DNA of 64,000 nucleotides from Qipengyuania spongiae (lineage in GTDB: Bacteria > Pseudomonadota > Alphaproteobacteria > Sphingomonadales > Sphingomonadaceae): positions 1,870,501-1,934,500 of the forward strand of contig NZ_CP092471.1 of the NCBI RefSeq assembly GCF_026168555.1. The letters are read 5' to 3'. The notes under the pieces were generated by a model. That model was not told the DNA's origin, ran no database searches, and worked only from the letters and a program-made list of their open reading frames with translations. Position numbers and translations under genes: made by a program. This document shows, in pieces, positions 42,503-51,325 of this stretch. Numbering within the stretch: position 1 is the stretch's first letter; every line of letters starts with the position of its first letter.

Positions 42503-44134
42503 TCAGGCGCGGGCGAGCGCCTCGGCGATCAGCGCGCGCGTGTTGGCGACACCGTAGAGCGCGATGAAGCTGCCCATCCGCGGCCCCTGCGCGCTGCCCA
42601 GCAGCGTTTCGTAGAGCGCCCTGAACCAGTCGCGCAGCGATTCGAAGCCGCGCGCCTCATCCTTGCCGATCTCGTAGACGATCGTTTGGATGTCCTCGGC
42701 CGGTGTATCGGGTGCCATCTCCAGCAATGCCGCGTCGAGCGCCTTCAGCGCCTCCGCCTCCCGCGCATCGGGCGCACGCCGCTCCAGTGTCGGGGCGACG
42801 AAATCGCGGTTGTAGGCGAGGGCGTTGGTCACCAGCGCATCGAGTTCGGGGTGCTCGGCGGGGTCCGGGTCGGCGATGTAATTGCCGAGATAGGACCAGA
42901 CCTGATCGCGGTCGGCCTGTGCGCCGAGCACGCCGACGAGGTTGAGCAGCAGGGCATAGGTCACCGGCAGGCTGTCACCCGCGCCCGGCGCCTCGCTCCC
43001 GGCAAAGCTGCCATCGGCGCGCAGCAGGTGCCAGGCCGGATTGCCGAGCTGCTTGTCCAGTTCCTGTTCGGGCAGGCGCTCGCGGAACTGCCAGTAATCG
43101 TCGACCGCGCGCGGAATTACGCCGGCGTGGAGTTGCTTGGCGGATTTGGGGTTGGGGAAGATGTAAAAGCCCAAACTCTCCTCGCTGCCATAGTCGAGCC
43201 ATTGCTCGATGGTCAGGCCGTTGCCCTTGGACTTGGAGATCTTCTCCCCCTTCTCGTCGAGGAACAGCTCGTAAATCAGGCCTTCGGGCTTGCGGCCGCC
43301 GAGTACCTGGACGATCTTGCCCGACTGGGTGACGCTGTCGGTCAAATCCTTGCCGCACATCTCGTAATCGACGCCGAGCGCGTACCAGCGCATCGCCCAG
43401 TCGACCTTCCATTGCAGCTTGGCCATGCCGCCGAGCGCGGATTGCTCGACCGTGCTGCCGTCCTCGTCGGTAAAGCGGACCATGCCCGCCTCGGCGTCGA
43501 CCACTTCGACCGGGACTTGAAGCACGCGGCCGCTGGTCGGCGAAACCGGCAGGACGGGCGAATAGGTCTGGCGCCGTTCCTCGCGCAGGGTGGGCAGCAT
43601 GATGTCGAGGATCGCCTGGTTCTTGCGCAGCACCAGGCGCAGCGCATCGTCGAAGGCACCGGAATTGTAGCGCTCGCTGGCCGAGACGAATTCGTAGTCG
43701 AAACCGAAGCGGTCGAGGAATTCGCGCAGCATCGCATTGTTGTGGTCGGCGAAGCTGTCATGCTTGCCGAAGGGATCGGGAATGCGTGTCAGCGGCTTGC
43801 CGAGATTGTCCTCCAGCACGGACTTGTTCGGCACGTTCTCGGGCACCTTGCGCAACCCGTCCATGTCGTCCGAAAATGCCACGAGGCGCGTCTTGCCGTC
43901 TTCCGGCCGGGCACCGATCAGCGCTTCGAACGCGCGGCGGACCAGCGTGGTGCGCAGGACCTCCTGAAAGGTCCCGATATGTGGCAGGCCGCTGGGGCCG
44001 TAGCCGGTTTCGAACAGGACCGGCGATCCGTCGGGCTTGGTACCGTCGGGATAGCGCTTGAGCAGGCGCTGAGCCTCCTGAAACGGCCAGGCCTTGGAAT
44101 TGCGGGCGATCTGGGGGAGCGAAGCCTCGGTCAT
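42503..44134 (-). CDS. lysK: Lysyl-tRNA synthetase, class I
   Basis: 543 residues. This is the archaeal-type class I LysRS, found in most alphaproteobacteria, not the class II enzyme of E. coli. The Rossmann catalytic domain has the HIGH box as YGPSGLPHIGTFQEV and the KMSKS box as EKISKSKGNG; AFSDDMDGLRKVPENVP, GMVRFTDEDGSTVEQSALGG and VDYEMCGKDLTDSV are family motifs too. Its alpha-helix cage is the C-terminal part. The ATG at 44134 gives MTEASLPQIARNSKAWPFQE, the normal start. Divergent from the SLC13 permease. Confidence 0.97.
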   Translation of the reverse strand: MTEASLPQIARNSKAWPFQEAQRLLKRYPDGTKPDGSPVLFETGYGPSGLPHIGTFQEVLRTTLVRRAFEALIGARPEDGKTRLVAFSDDMDGLRKVPENVPNKSVLEDNLGKPLTRIPDPFGKHDSFADHNNAMLREFLDRFGFDYEFVSASERYNSGAFDDALRLVLRKNQAILDIMLPTLREERRQTYSPVLPVSPTSGRVLQVPVEVVDAEAGMVRFTDEDGSTVEQSALGGMAKLQWKVDWAMRWYALGVDYEMCGKDLTDSVTQSGKIVQVLGGRKPEGLIYELFLDEKGEKISKSKGNGLTIEQWLDYGSEESLGFYIFPNPKSAKQLHAGVIPRAVDDYWQFRERLPEQELDKQLGNPAWHLLRADGSFAGSEAPGAGDSLPVTYALLLNLVGVLGAQADRDQVWSYLGNYIADPDPAEHPELDALVTNALAYNRDFVAPTLERRAPDAREAEALKALDAALLEMAPDTPAEDIQTIVYEIGKDEARGFESLRDWFRALYETLLGSAQGPRMGSFIALYGVANTRALIAEALARA

Positions 44135-44253
44135 CGGCTGGCTCCTTGCCGCTGGCGCTGTCTTTCGCAAGTGCGAAATGGCGAGAGGCGATTGCGAGAC
44201 GCTGCGGCGAATTCGGTTTCCTACTCGAAAGTCCCGCCGTAATCGCCATCCTC

Positions 44254-46059
44254 ATGGGCGGGATCTTCGAAGTTATCGATTCGCATTCGGCGGTTATCGG
44301 TCTCATCGCGCTGCTCGTGCTGCTGATCGCGTTCATCCTCGAACGCCATCCGCCGGTCACCATCGCAGTGACAGGCGCGGTGGCGATGCTGGCCCTGGGA
44401 TTCGTCGCGCCCGACGACATGCTGGGCGTGTTCGGCAACAACGCTCCGGTCACCATCGGCGCGATGTTCGTGCTCAGCGGCGCCCTGCTGCGGACCGGGG
44501 CTCTGGAAGAAGTGTCGGGCTGGGTCATCCGCCGCACGCTGAGGCGGCCGAAGCTGGCGCTCGCTGAGGTCGGCGCGGGAACGATCGGTGCCTCCGCCTT
44601 CATGAACAACACGCCGGTCGTGATCGTGATGATTCCCATTGCCAAGCGGCTGGCGCGCGTGCTTCACATCGCCTCGACCCGTCTGCTGATTCCGGTGTCC
44701 TACCTCTCCATTCTCGGCGGGACGATCACGCTGATCGGCACCTCGACCAATCTGCTGGTCGACGGGGTCGCGACCGACAAGGGGCTGGCGCCTTTCGGCA
44801 TTTTCGAAATTACCTCGGTCGGGATCGTCTCTGCCGCGGCGGGCGTGGCGATGCTGGTCCTGCTCGGCCCGTTGTTGCTGCCCGACCGCCCGAGCCGAGA
44901 CGACGCGGAGATGGGCGAGAACGAAAGCTATCTCAGCCATCTCGTGCTCAATTCCGACAGCGAGCTCGTCGGCCAGATCCTCGAGAACACGCGCTTCTAT
45001 CGCCGGCCGGGCGTCCGCGTGCTGGCGGTGCGGCGCGGCGGCGAATTGCTGCGCAAGGGCTTCCAGGACGAGGCGCTTGAGGTCGGTGACCAACTGGTCA
45101 TCGCGGCGAGCCCGACCGAGGTCGCTTCCTTTGCCGAAGGGCGCGACTTTCGCATCGGCCTCACCGGCGTGGGCGGCGGTATCAGCACTTCGGGCCCCGA
45201 TACACCGAGAGACCTGCGGCTGGTCAACGCGGTGATCTCTCCCTCGCACCCGATGATCGGGCGCAAGCTGTCGGAAATCCCGATGCTCTCGCGCTTGCGG
45301 GTCCGAGTGCTGGGCCTCGCTCGGCCGCGCCATCTCGCCGGGCCGGACCTTGCCAGCGCGCGGGTACGGGCAGGGGACCGGCTGCTGATCGCCACGGGCG
45401 AAGACGCGGTGGTTTCGCTTCAGAGCAATGTCGATCTCGCCGAGGTCAGCGATGCTCCGGTGCAGAGCTTCCGCCGCGCCCGCGCGCCAATCGCAATCGG
45501 GACGCTCGCCGCCGTGGTCGCAGGCGCGGCGCTGTTCGACCTGCCGATCGTCGCCCTCGCCATCGCCGGGGTGGCGGTGGTGCTGCTCACCCGCTGCATA
45601 GAGCCCGAGGAAGCGTGGAGCGCGATCGACGGCAGCACGCTGGTGCTGATCTTCGCTATGCTCGCTTTCGGCCTTGGCCTCGAGAATGCTGGCTCGATCG
45701 AGCTGATCGTAATTACGCTGCAACCTGTCCTGGCGGAGGCCTCGCCCTTCTGGTTGCTGGTGATGATCTACGCGATCACCAGCACGCTGACCGAGACGGT
45801 GACCAACAATGCGGTGGCGGTGATCATGACCCCGCTGGTGATCGCTCTGGCGAATGCGCTCGGCATCGATGCGCGGCCCTTCGTGGTCGCGGTGATGTTC
45901 GGCGCCAGCGCCAGTTTCGCCACGCCCATCGGCTATCAGACGAACACGCTTGTCTATGGCGCGGCGAATTATCGCTTCATGGACTTCGTGAAGATCGGCC
46001 TGCCGATGAACGTGGTGGTCGGCATCGCGTCCTGCTTCGCGATCTCGGTCTTTTTCTGA
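44254..46059 (+). CDS. SLC13-family (Na+/anion) permease with two TrkA-C domains
   Basis: 601 residues. Two blocks of membrane helices flank two RCK/TrkA-C regulatory domains. The first block has LLVLLIAFILERHPPVTIAVTGAVA and SAFMNNTPVVIVMIPIAKRL, the hairpin motif with the substrate-binding S-x-x-NNT; the second has TLTETVTNNAVAVIMTPLVIA, the symmetric copy. The TrkA-C parts (QILENTRFYRRPGVRVLAVRRGG, and SHPMIGRKLSEIPMLSRLRVRVLGLAR) are near residues 230-310 and 320-390. Sulfate or a dicarboxylate is likely. The ATG at 44254 was chosen over a TTG at 44146 since the family begins here. No ribosome site is visible. Confidence 0.88.
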   Translation: MGGIFEVIDSHSAVIGLIALLVLLIAFILERHPPVTIAVTGAVAMLALGFVAPDDMLGVFGNNAPVTIGAMFVLSGALLRTGALEEVSGWVIRRTLRRPKLALAEVGAGTIGASAFMNNTPVVIVMIPIAKRLARVLHIASTRLLIPVSYLSILGGTITLIGTSTNLLVDGVATDKGLAPFGIFEITSVGIVSAAAGVAMLVLLGPLLLPDRPSRDDAEMGENESYLSHLVLNSDSELVGQILENTRFYRRPGVRVLAVRRGGELLRKGFQDEALEVGDQLVIAASPTEVASFAEGRDFRIGLTGVGGGISTSGPDTPRDLRLVNAVISPSHPMIGRKLSEIPMLSRLRVRVLGLARPRHLAGPDLASARVRAGDRLLIATGEDAVVSLQSNVDLAEVSDAPVQSFRRARAPIAIGTLAAVVAGAALFDLPIVALAIAGVAVVLLTRCIEPEEAWSAIDGSTLVLIFAMLAFGLGLENAGSIELIVITLQPVLAEASPFWLLVMIYAITSTLTETVTNNAVAVIMTPLVIALANALGIDARPFVVAVMFGASASFATPIGYQTNTLVYGAANYRFMDFVKIGLPMNVVVGIASCFAISVFF

Positions 46060-46115
46060 GCATTCGCGCCACCCGGCGCTTGGCAAGCGTTCCACCTTCG
46101 TTCTAGACGGCCGCC

Positions 46116-48863
46116 ATGCTGCCCGCGCTGCCTCTTCCGGCCCTGCACGCCAGCCATGCGGGCATCTGGCTGCGCGACGCGAATGGCGCGACGCGCGGCT
46201 GTGCCAAGGGCGAGGCGGTGATGGCGGTGGCCGATACGCCGCATCTGGTCCTTAACGCGCCGCTGGTGGCGAGCCGGCTGGGCTATCCCGACCTGTCGGG
46301 GCTCGACCTGCTGGAACTGTTCGCCTTCGTCCACCCGGCGCGGTTCTGCGTGCCGACGCCCAAGGGGATCGCCCACGCGCTTGGGCTGGACGAGGTGGAG
46401 GCCGACGACGGCGTTCCCCTGCTTCTGCAACAGGCCGCCGCGCGGCTGATCGAGACATGCGAGGAAGAAAGCTGGGCCGAGCGCGAGGGCGCCTGGTCGA
46501 CCCTGCAATCGCTCACCCGTCTGCGCTGGCCGTGGGCACAGGTGCTTGGCCCCCACGTGCACAAGCCCGAGCGCGCGGAGAAATGGCTGTTCTCGCGCCT
46601 GCCCGAATGGGAGGAAGCGCCCGAGCGCCCGCAGCCGCAACAGGTTCTGCTCGACGAGCTGGAGATAGAGGGCCAGCTCGAACGGCTGACCGGCGAGGGA
46701 TCGGAACGGCGCGAGGGCCAGAGGCTCTATGCCAAGGGCGCGGGCGGGGTGTTCGCGCCGCGCAGCCGCGAGAAGCGCCCGCATGTTTTGCTGGCACAGG
46801 CGGGGACCGGCATCGGCAAGACGCTCGGCTATCTCGCCCCGGCGTCGCTTTGGGCGGAGCGGTCGGGCGGCACGGTGTGGGTTTCGACCTACACCAAGAA
46901 CCTGCAACGCCAGCTCCGCAAGGAAAGCGCGCGCGCCTGGCCCGCCATGCGTGGCGACGGATCGCAACCGGTCGTGGTGCGCAAGGGGCGGGAGAACTAT
47001 CTCTGCCTGCTCAATCTGGAGGATGCGCTGCAAGGCGGGTTCGCCGGGCGGCCCGCAATCCTCGCGCATCTGGTGGCGCGCTGGGCCGCCTTCAGCCGCG
47101 ATGGCGACATGATCGGCGGCGATCTGCCCGGCTGGCTCGGCACGCTGTTCCGCAAGCGCGGGATCGCGGCGCTGACCGACCAGCGCGGCGAGTGCGTCTA
47201 TGCCGGCTGCCCGCATTATCGCAAATGCTTCATCGAGCGCAGCGCCCGGGCGAGTGCGCAGGCCGATCTGGTGATCGCCAACCATGCGCTGGTCATGGTC
47301 AACGCCGCACGGGGTAGAGACCATGCCCAGCGCCCGACACGGATCGTTTTCGACGAGGGGCACCATGTCTTCGACGCCGCCGATTCGACCTTCGCCGCCG
47401 CGCTGACGGGGCAGGAGGCGATCGAGCTCAGGCGCTGGATCGTCGGCCCGGAACGCTCCAATCGAGGCCGCCGCCGGGGCCTCGCCGCCCGGCTGGCCGA
47501 TGTTGCAAGTTATGACGATGCGGGTGGTGAAGCGGTCGAGGCGGCGGTCGAGGCATCCCATGCCCTGCCGTCCGAAGGCTGGCTCGGGCGGCTCGCCGAA
47601 GGGATGCCCGATGGCCCAATCGAGGCGCTGCTCGCCCAGGTTCGCGCGCTGACCTATGCGCGCGACGAGAAGGGTCAGGAAGCGGGCTATGGCATCGAGA
47701 CCGAGATTGCGGAGCTTCCCGGCGAACTGGTCGAGGCGGCGGGTCATGCCGCACGCGCCCTAGCCGAAATACGCCTGCCGCTGATGAAGCTCGGCGCAAG
47801 GCTCGAGGCGGTGATGGAGGACGCGCCCGACTGGCTGGATGCGCAGGGTAGGGCCCGGGTCGACGGTGCGCGCCATTCGCTCGCCTGGCGGATCGATCTG
47901 CTGGCGGCGTGGGAGGCGATGCTGGCGCGTTTCGGTGGCCCTGCCGATCCGGAATTCGTCGACTGGTTCGCGGTCGATCGCAACGACGCGCGCGAATTCG
48001 ACGTTGGATTGCATCGCCACTGGCTCGATCCGATGAAGCCCTTCGCGCGGGTGGTGCTGGAGCCCGCCCATGGCGTCATGCTGACCAGTGCCACTCTGAC
48101 CGACCGTGGCGAGGACGGTCCGGACTGGCCGGGCGCGGTGGCGCGCAGCGGGGCGGTCCATCTGGATCTCCAGCCGCAGACCGCCGAGGCGCAGAGCCCG
48201 TTCGACTATGCCGCGCGTGCCGAAGTGCTGATTGTCACCGATATCCGCCGGGGCGATATCGCCGGACTGGCAGGGGCCTATGCGCGGCTGATCGAGGCGA
48301 CCGATGGCGGGGTGCTCGGCCTATTTACCGCGATCCGCCGCATGCGCAGCGTGCATGGTCGCATCGCCGACCGGCTCGCCCGCGCCGGCCTGCCGCTCTT
48401 CGCTCAGCATGTCGATCCGATCGACACCGGCACGCTGACCGACATCTTCCGCGACGATCCGCGCGCCAGCCTGCTCGGCACCGATGCCCTGCGCGACGGA
48501 GTCGACGTGCCCGGGCGCAGTTTGCGCTGCGTGGTGATGGAAAGCGTTCCCTGGCCGCGCCCGACGATCCTTCACCGCGCGCGCCGCGCGGCGGCCGCGG
48601 CACGTGCCGACGGGGGCGGGGGGCAGGCCTATGATGACGCGATCATCCGCGCCCGCCTGGCCCAGGCATTCGGCCGGCTGATCCGCACGCATGACGATGC
48701 GGGGCATTTCGTGGTTCTCTCGCCCGCCTTCCCGAGCCGGCTACTGAGCGCCTTTCCCGCCGGCACACCTGTCATGAGAGTGACGCTCGACGAGGCTTTA
48801 CAGCGTGTCGCGCACGGTGTTGGAAGGATCGCCGAACCCGTCCCGGAGAACGAAACGCAGTGA
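46116..48863 (+). CDS. DinG/XPD-type iron-sulfur ATP-dependent DNA helicase
   Basis: 915 residues. Motor domains show Walker A AQAGTGIGKTLGYLAP (Lys235), the DEGH box (IVFDEGHHVFD), MLTSATLTD, and motif VI as RARLAQAFGRLIRT. Between Walker A and DEGH lie four cysteines (in YLCLLN, GECVYAGCPHY and RKCF) that fit the [4Fe-4S] cluster of XPD-like helicases. The first 225 residues contain a stretch (LVLNAPLVASRLGYPDLSG, LDLLELFAFVHPARF) reminiscent of the exonuclease domain of Gram-positive DinG but without a DxE catalytic start. It likely unwinds 5'-3' at damaged or R-loop DNA. A histidine phosphatase gene follows. Confidence 0.9.
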   Translation: MLPALPLPALHASHAGIWLRDANGATRGCAKGEAVMAVADTPHLVLNAPLVASRLGYPDLSGLDLLELFAFVHPARFCVPTPKGIAHALGLDEVEADDGVPLLLQQAAARLIETCEEESWAEREGAWSTLQSLTRLRWPWAQVLGPHVHKPERAEKWLFSRLPEWEEAPERPQPQQVLLDELEIEGQLERLTGEGSERREGQRLYAKGAGGVFAPRSREKRPHVLLAQAGTGIGKTLGYLAPASLWAERSGGTVWVSTYTKNLQRQLRKESARAWPAMRGDGSQPVVVRKGRENYLCLLNLEDALQGGFAGRPAILAHLVARWAAFSRDGDMIGGDLPGWLGTLFRKRGIAALTDQRGECVYAGCPHYRKCFIERSARASAQADLVIANHALVMVNAARGRDHAQRPTRIVFDEGHHVFDAADSTFAAALTGQEAIELRRWIVGPERSNRGRRRGLAARLADVASYDDAGGEAVEAAVEASHALPSEGWLGRLAEGMPDGPIEALLAQVRALTYARDEKGQEAGYGIETEIAELPGELVEAAGHAARALAEIRLPLMKLGARLEAVMEDAPDWLDAQGRARVDGARHSLAWRIDLLAAWEAMLARFGGPADPEFVDWFAVDRNDAREFDVGLHRHWLDPMKPFARVVLEPAHGVMLTSATLTDRGEDGPDWPGAVARSGAVHLDLQPQTAEAQSPFDYAARAEVLIVTDIRRGDIAGLAGAYARLIEATDGGVLGLFTAIRRMRSVHGRIADRLARAGLPLFAQHVDPIDTGTLTDIFRDDPRASLLGTDALRDGVDVPGRSLRCVVMESVPWPRPTILHRARRAAAAARADGGGGQAYDDAIIRARLAQAFGRLIRTHDDAGHFVVLSPAFPSRLLSAFPAGTPVMRVTLDEALQRVAHGVGRIAEPVPENETQ

Positions 48864-48873
48864 TCACCCGCCG

Positions 48874-49401
48874 ATGAAGAAACTGGGCCTGTTCCGCCAC
48901 GCCAAGTCCGATTGGGGCGCGAGCGACATGCGCGACTTCGATCGCGGGCTTAACGCGCGCGGCCGGCGCGGCGCGCGCTTGATGGGGGATCATATCCGGA
49001 GACAGAATGTCGGCTGGGACCTGTTGCTCGCGAGTCCGGCGGAACGGGTACGCAATACGCTGGAAGAGGCGGCGATCGGGTTGGAACCCGAATGGGAGAA
49101 GCAGCTTTACCTCGCCTCGAGCGATTCCATCTGCGACGTGCTGCGCGCGAGGGGCAAGGATGCGGAGGCGATTTTTCTCGCCGGGCACAATCCAGCCCTT
49201 GGCGACATGATCCTCGAACTGGTGGCAGGTTCGGCCGAGAACGCTCTGTTCGATGAGGCCAAGATCAAGTTTCCCACGGCGACCTTCGCGATCCTCGAGC
49301 TCGACATCGAGCAATGGGCGGACCTTCGTTCCGAATGCGGCCGACTGGTGCATTTCACCCGCCCGCGGGATCTCGACGCGGAGCTTGGTCCTCAGGACTG
49401 A
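48874..49401 (+). CDS. SixA-type histidine phosphatase family protein
   Basis: 175 residues, the small size of SixA. The catalytic start KKLGLFRHAKSDWG has the R-H-A-K-S motif, a phosphohistidine intermediate site; the second arginine is in LLLASPAERVRNT and the last His is in LAGHNPALGDMI. E. coli SixA removes phosphate from His of the ArcB HPt domain or the PTS protein NPr; here the partner is not known. The ATG at 48874 begins the family N-terminus and lies 10 bases after the helicase stop. Confidence 0.92.
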   Translation: MKKLGLFRHAKSDWGASDMRDFDRGLNARGRRGARLMGDHIRRQNVGWDLLLASPAERVRNTLEEAAIGLEPEWEKQLYLASSDSICDVLRARGKDAEAIFLAGHNPALGDMILELVAGSAENALFDEAKIKFPTATFAILELDIEQWADLRSECGRLVHFTRPRDLDAELGPQD

Positions 49402-49409
49402 CGAAGAAG

Positions 49410-49436
49410 GGCCGGACCTCGATGAAAGGCCCGGCC
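49410..49436 (-). terminator. Hairpin between sixA-like and rcnB-like genes
   Basis: Nine pairs with one mismatch (49410-49419 with 49427-49436) and a 7-base loop. Read on the minus strand it is followed by CCTTCTTCG, a weak T-rich tail, so it may end the rcnB-like transcript. Confidence 0.45.
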
Positions 49437-49447
49437 ATGTCACCCGA

Positions 49448-50254
49448 TTACCAGAAGAAATCGTAGATGACGTCCACGACCCGGCCGTCATAGCTGTCGA
49501 CCAGCAGCACGTCGTCGTAATAGCGTATCCAGCGATAGGGACCATAGACCGGCGGCAGGCGATAGCGCCACGGATCGTTGATCTGGTAGCGGCTGCCGTA
49601 AAACAGGTTCTGCAGGCGGAAGCCGACATTCACCCGGCTATAGCGATGGGTGCGATAGGGCGAATAATAGCGCCCTATGCTGAACAGATTGCGGTTGCTC
49701 GCGCGGTAGCGTTGCCAGTCGTAGCGCTGGTTGTTCCGCCAGGAACGCTGATCCCAGCGGCGATAATCCTGACGGGCGTCGCGATAGAAGTCGCGATAAT
49801 TGCGCCCGTCCTGCCGCCAGTCGCGCCGATCATCTCGGCGGTCTTCGCGCCAGTCGCGGCGATCCCCACGTCGGTCCTGTCGCCAGTCGCGCCGATCCTG
49901 TCGATCATCGCGCCGATCTTCCCGCCATTCCTGCCGGTTCTCGCGGCGATCCTCGCGCCAGTCCTGACGGTTCTCGCGACGATCCTGACGCCAACCTTGG
50001 CGGTTTTCGCGGCGATCCTGACGAGCATCTCGATCCTGCGCCTGAGCGCGCCGATCGCGGATTTGCTGCCGAATTTCGGGCGGAACCTGGCTCCGCGTCC
50101 GGTCGCCCCGAGGCTGGCTGCGGTCTGAGCGCTGAGCGAGCGCGAGTTCGGCCTGTGCGCCCAGAGTGGCAGCATTTGCCGGCATCCCGGTCGCGACCAT
50201 GGCGAGCGCCATGGCAACAAAAGTGCTGCCCCTGCGAATTTTTTCGGGTGTCAT
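49448..50254 (-). CDS. RcnB-family exported protein with an Arg/Asp repeat region
   Basis: 268 residues from the ATG at 50254. A signal peptide (RGSTFVAMALAMVATGMPANAA, cut near residue 29) is followed by a charged region (about 45-155) in which an 11-residue unit like RQDWREDRREN repeats about six times. The C-terminal 60 residues (LPPVYGPYRWIRYYDDVLLVD, YDGRVVDVIYDFFW) form the RcnB domain, known from E. coli periplasmic nickel/cobalt homeostasis. Many sphingomonads carry several copies with unknown jobs. No metal transporter is near. The repeat makes the opposite strand open too, but that frame is only a shadow. Confidence 0.9.
   Translation of the reverse strand: MTPEKIRRGSTFVAMALAMVATGMPANAATLGAQAELALAQRSDRSQPRGDRTRSQVPPEIRQQIRDRRAQAQDRDARQDRRENRQGWRQDRRENRQDWREDRRENRQEWREDRRDDRQDRRDWRQDRRGDRRDWREDRRDDRRDWRQDGRNYRDFYRDARQDYRRWDQRSWRNNQRYDWQRYRASNRNLFSIGRYYSPYRTHRYSRVNVGFRLQNLFYGSRYQINDPWRYRLPPVYGPYRWIRYYDDVLLVDSYDGRVVDVIYDFFW
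49799..50023 (-). repeat. In-gene tandem repeat, 33-base unit, about six copies
   Basis: The unit codes for eleven residues, consensus R-[QR]-x-W-R-[QE]-D-R-R-[EDG]-[ND]. One short 9-base insert (R-Q-D) breaks the register in the middle. Copies differ mainly at third codon positions and in E/Q and N/D exchanges, so the repeat is old enough to have diverged but keeps charge. Confidence 0.85.
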
Positions 50255-50366
50255 GGAGCTCTTCCATCCTTCCAGATTGGCCGCTCCACCATACGCGGCG
50301 ATTGTCGATGGATGGGGCAATAAGGGGGACGGGCTGACATGATACTGAATGAAGCGCATAGCCTCT

Positions 50367-50396
50367 CGTTCATGTTCCCAATGTGTTAAATGAACG
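50367..50396. promoter_or_regulatory. Inverted repeat CGTTCAT-N16-ATGAACG
   Basis: Two perfect 7-base arms (50367-50373 and 50390-50396) surround 16 AT-richer bases. It lies in the 181-base gap between the divergent rcnB-like and PNPOx-like genes, about 40 bases before the latter's ATG. It may be an operator; there is no T tract, so it is not a terminator. Confidence 0.35.
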
Positions 50397-50435
50397 CACT
50401 TGACCCGGCCGGTCTCTCATGTTCCGGAGGAGAAG

Positions 50436-51017
50436 ATGATCGACACACTCAAGGCGGTCGAGGCCGATATCGCGCGTCGCTTGGTCGCCGGGGAACACGA
50501 CCGCCGCTCCGCGATGCACACGCCGGTGATCGCTACGGCCGATGCCGATATGCGCGTAATGGTCCTGCGTCATTTCGACGAGGATCGGTGGATCCTTCGT
50601 TTCCACACCGATTCCCGCGCACCCAAGGTCGCAGCGATCGCGGGCGGAGCGCCGGTCGGCGTATTGTTTTACGATCGCGAGGCGAAGGTACAGATTCGCT
50701 GCCATGGGTTCGGACGGATCGAGGTCGATGGTTCCGTGGCAGACCGCGCCTGGAACGAAAGCACGAATTTCGCCCGTCGCTGCTACCTAGGCGCGGGGCC
50801 GGGTGAGGGGGCCGTCGGGCCGACGAGCGGCCTGCCCGAACGCTTCGAAGGGGTGGAGCCGAGCGACGGGGATCTCGCGCCGGTTCGGGATAATTTTGCC
50901 GTACTGATCGTCGAACTCGCCAGCCTGGACTGGTTCTATCTTTCGAACGACGGCCATCGCCGAGCGCGCCTCGAACGCACGGGCGGCGAATGGTCGGGAA
51001 GCTGGATTGCGCCCTAA
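50436..51017 (+). CDS. Pyridoxamine 5'-phosphate oxidase-like flavin protein
   Basis: 193 residues, a split beta-barrel. The sequence RRLVAGEHDRRSAMHTPVIATAD and RVMVLRHFDEDRWILRFHTDSRAPKVAAI matches the FMN-binding half of PNPOx-like proteins, and LDWFYLSNDGHRRARLE is the C-terminal substrate segment seen in true PdxH (R-L-S-x-x-x-x-H-x-R) in changed form. So this is a relative rather than a proven PdxH. The ATG at 50436 has GGAGGAG seven bases before it and is better than a TTG at 50400. It ends one base before the acylphosphatase gene on the other strand. Confidence 0.85.
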   Translation: MIDTLKAVEADIARRLVAGEHDRRSAMHTPVIATADADMRVMVLRHFDEDRWILRFHTDSRAPKVAAIAGGAPVGVLFYDREAKVQIRCHGFGRIEVDGSVADRAWNESTNFARRCYLGAGPGEGAVGPTSGLPERFEGVEPSDGDLAPVRDNFAVLIVELASLDWFYLSNDGHRRARLERTGGEWSGSWIAP

Positions 51018-51018
51018 C

Positions 51019-51285
51019 CTAGCGGCGGACGAACTCGTCGAGACGCTCCGATTCGACCGGCGAGCTGTCGATCCGTTCGACCTCTGCGCGCGGCGGACCT
51101 TCGTGCATGGCAGCGATCATCCGTTCGACGGCGGCGCTTTCGCCTTCGACATGCGCCTCGACCGTGCCGTCGGTCTGGTTCAGGACCCAGCCGGCCAGTC
51201 CCAGTTGGCGGGCTGTCTCCACAGTCCAGTCGCGGTAGAACACGCCCTGCACGCGGCCATGGATGATAAGGCGGCGGGCGGTCAC
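51019..51285 (-). CDS. Acylphosphatase
   Basis: 88 residues, the family's normal length. Acylphosphatase hydrolyses carboxyl-phosphate bonds. The signature GRVQGVFYRDWTVETARQLGLAGWVLNQTDGTVEAHVEG holds the catalytic Arg (in VFYRDW) and Asn (in VLNQTDG). The FKBP gene lies 40 bases upstream on the same strand and both may form one unit. Confidence 0.95.
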   Translation of the reverse strand: MTARRLIIHGRVQGVFYRDWTVETARQLGLAGWVLNQTDGTVEAHVEGESAAVERMIAAMHEGPPRAEVERIDSSPVESERLDEFVRR

Positions 51286-51325
51286 CGCAGCGATCCGCCG
51301 TCGATGCCCGCCCGCGACATGTGAA

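Noticed and set aside
44221..46095. Minus-strand open frame of 624 codons opposite the SLC13 permease
   Set aside because: Mirror of a membrane protein, rich in His, Arg and Asp, with no start signal or family match.
49799..50023. CRISPR-like array from the regularly spaced repeat
   Set aside because: The units follow each other without spacers, keep a coding frame and have no cas genes nearby.
49253..50128. Plus-strand frame with Pro/Ile/Ala repeats opposite the RcnB gene
   Set aside because: It only reflects the 33-base repeat of the real gene; the product has no signal or sensible start.
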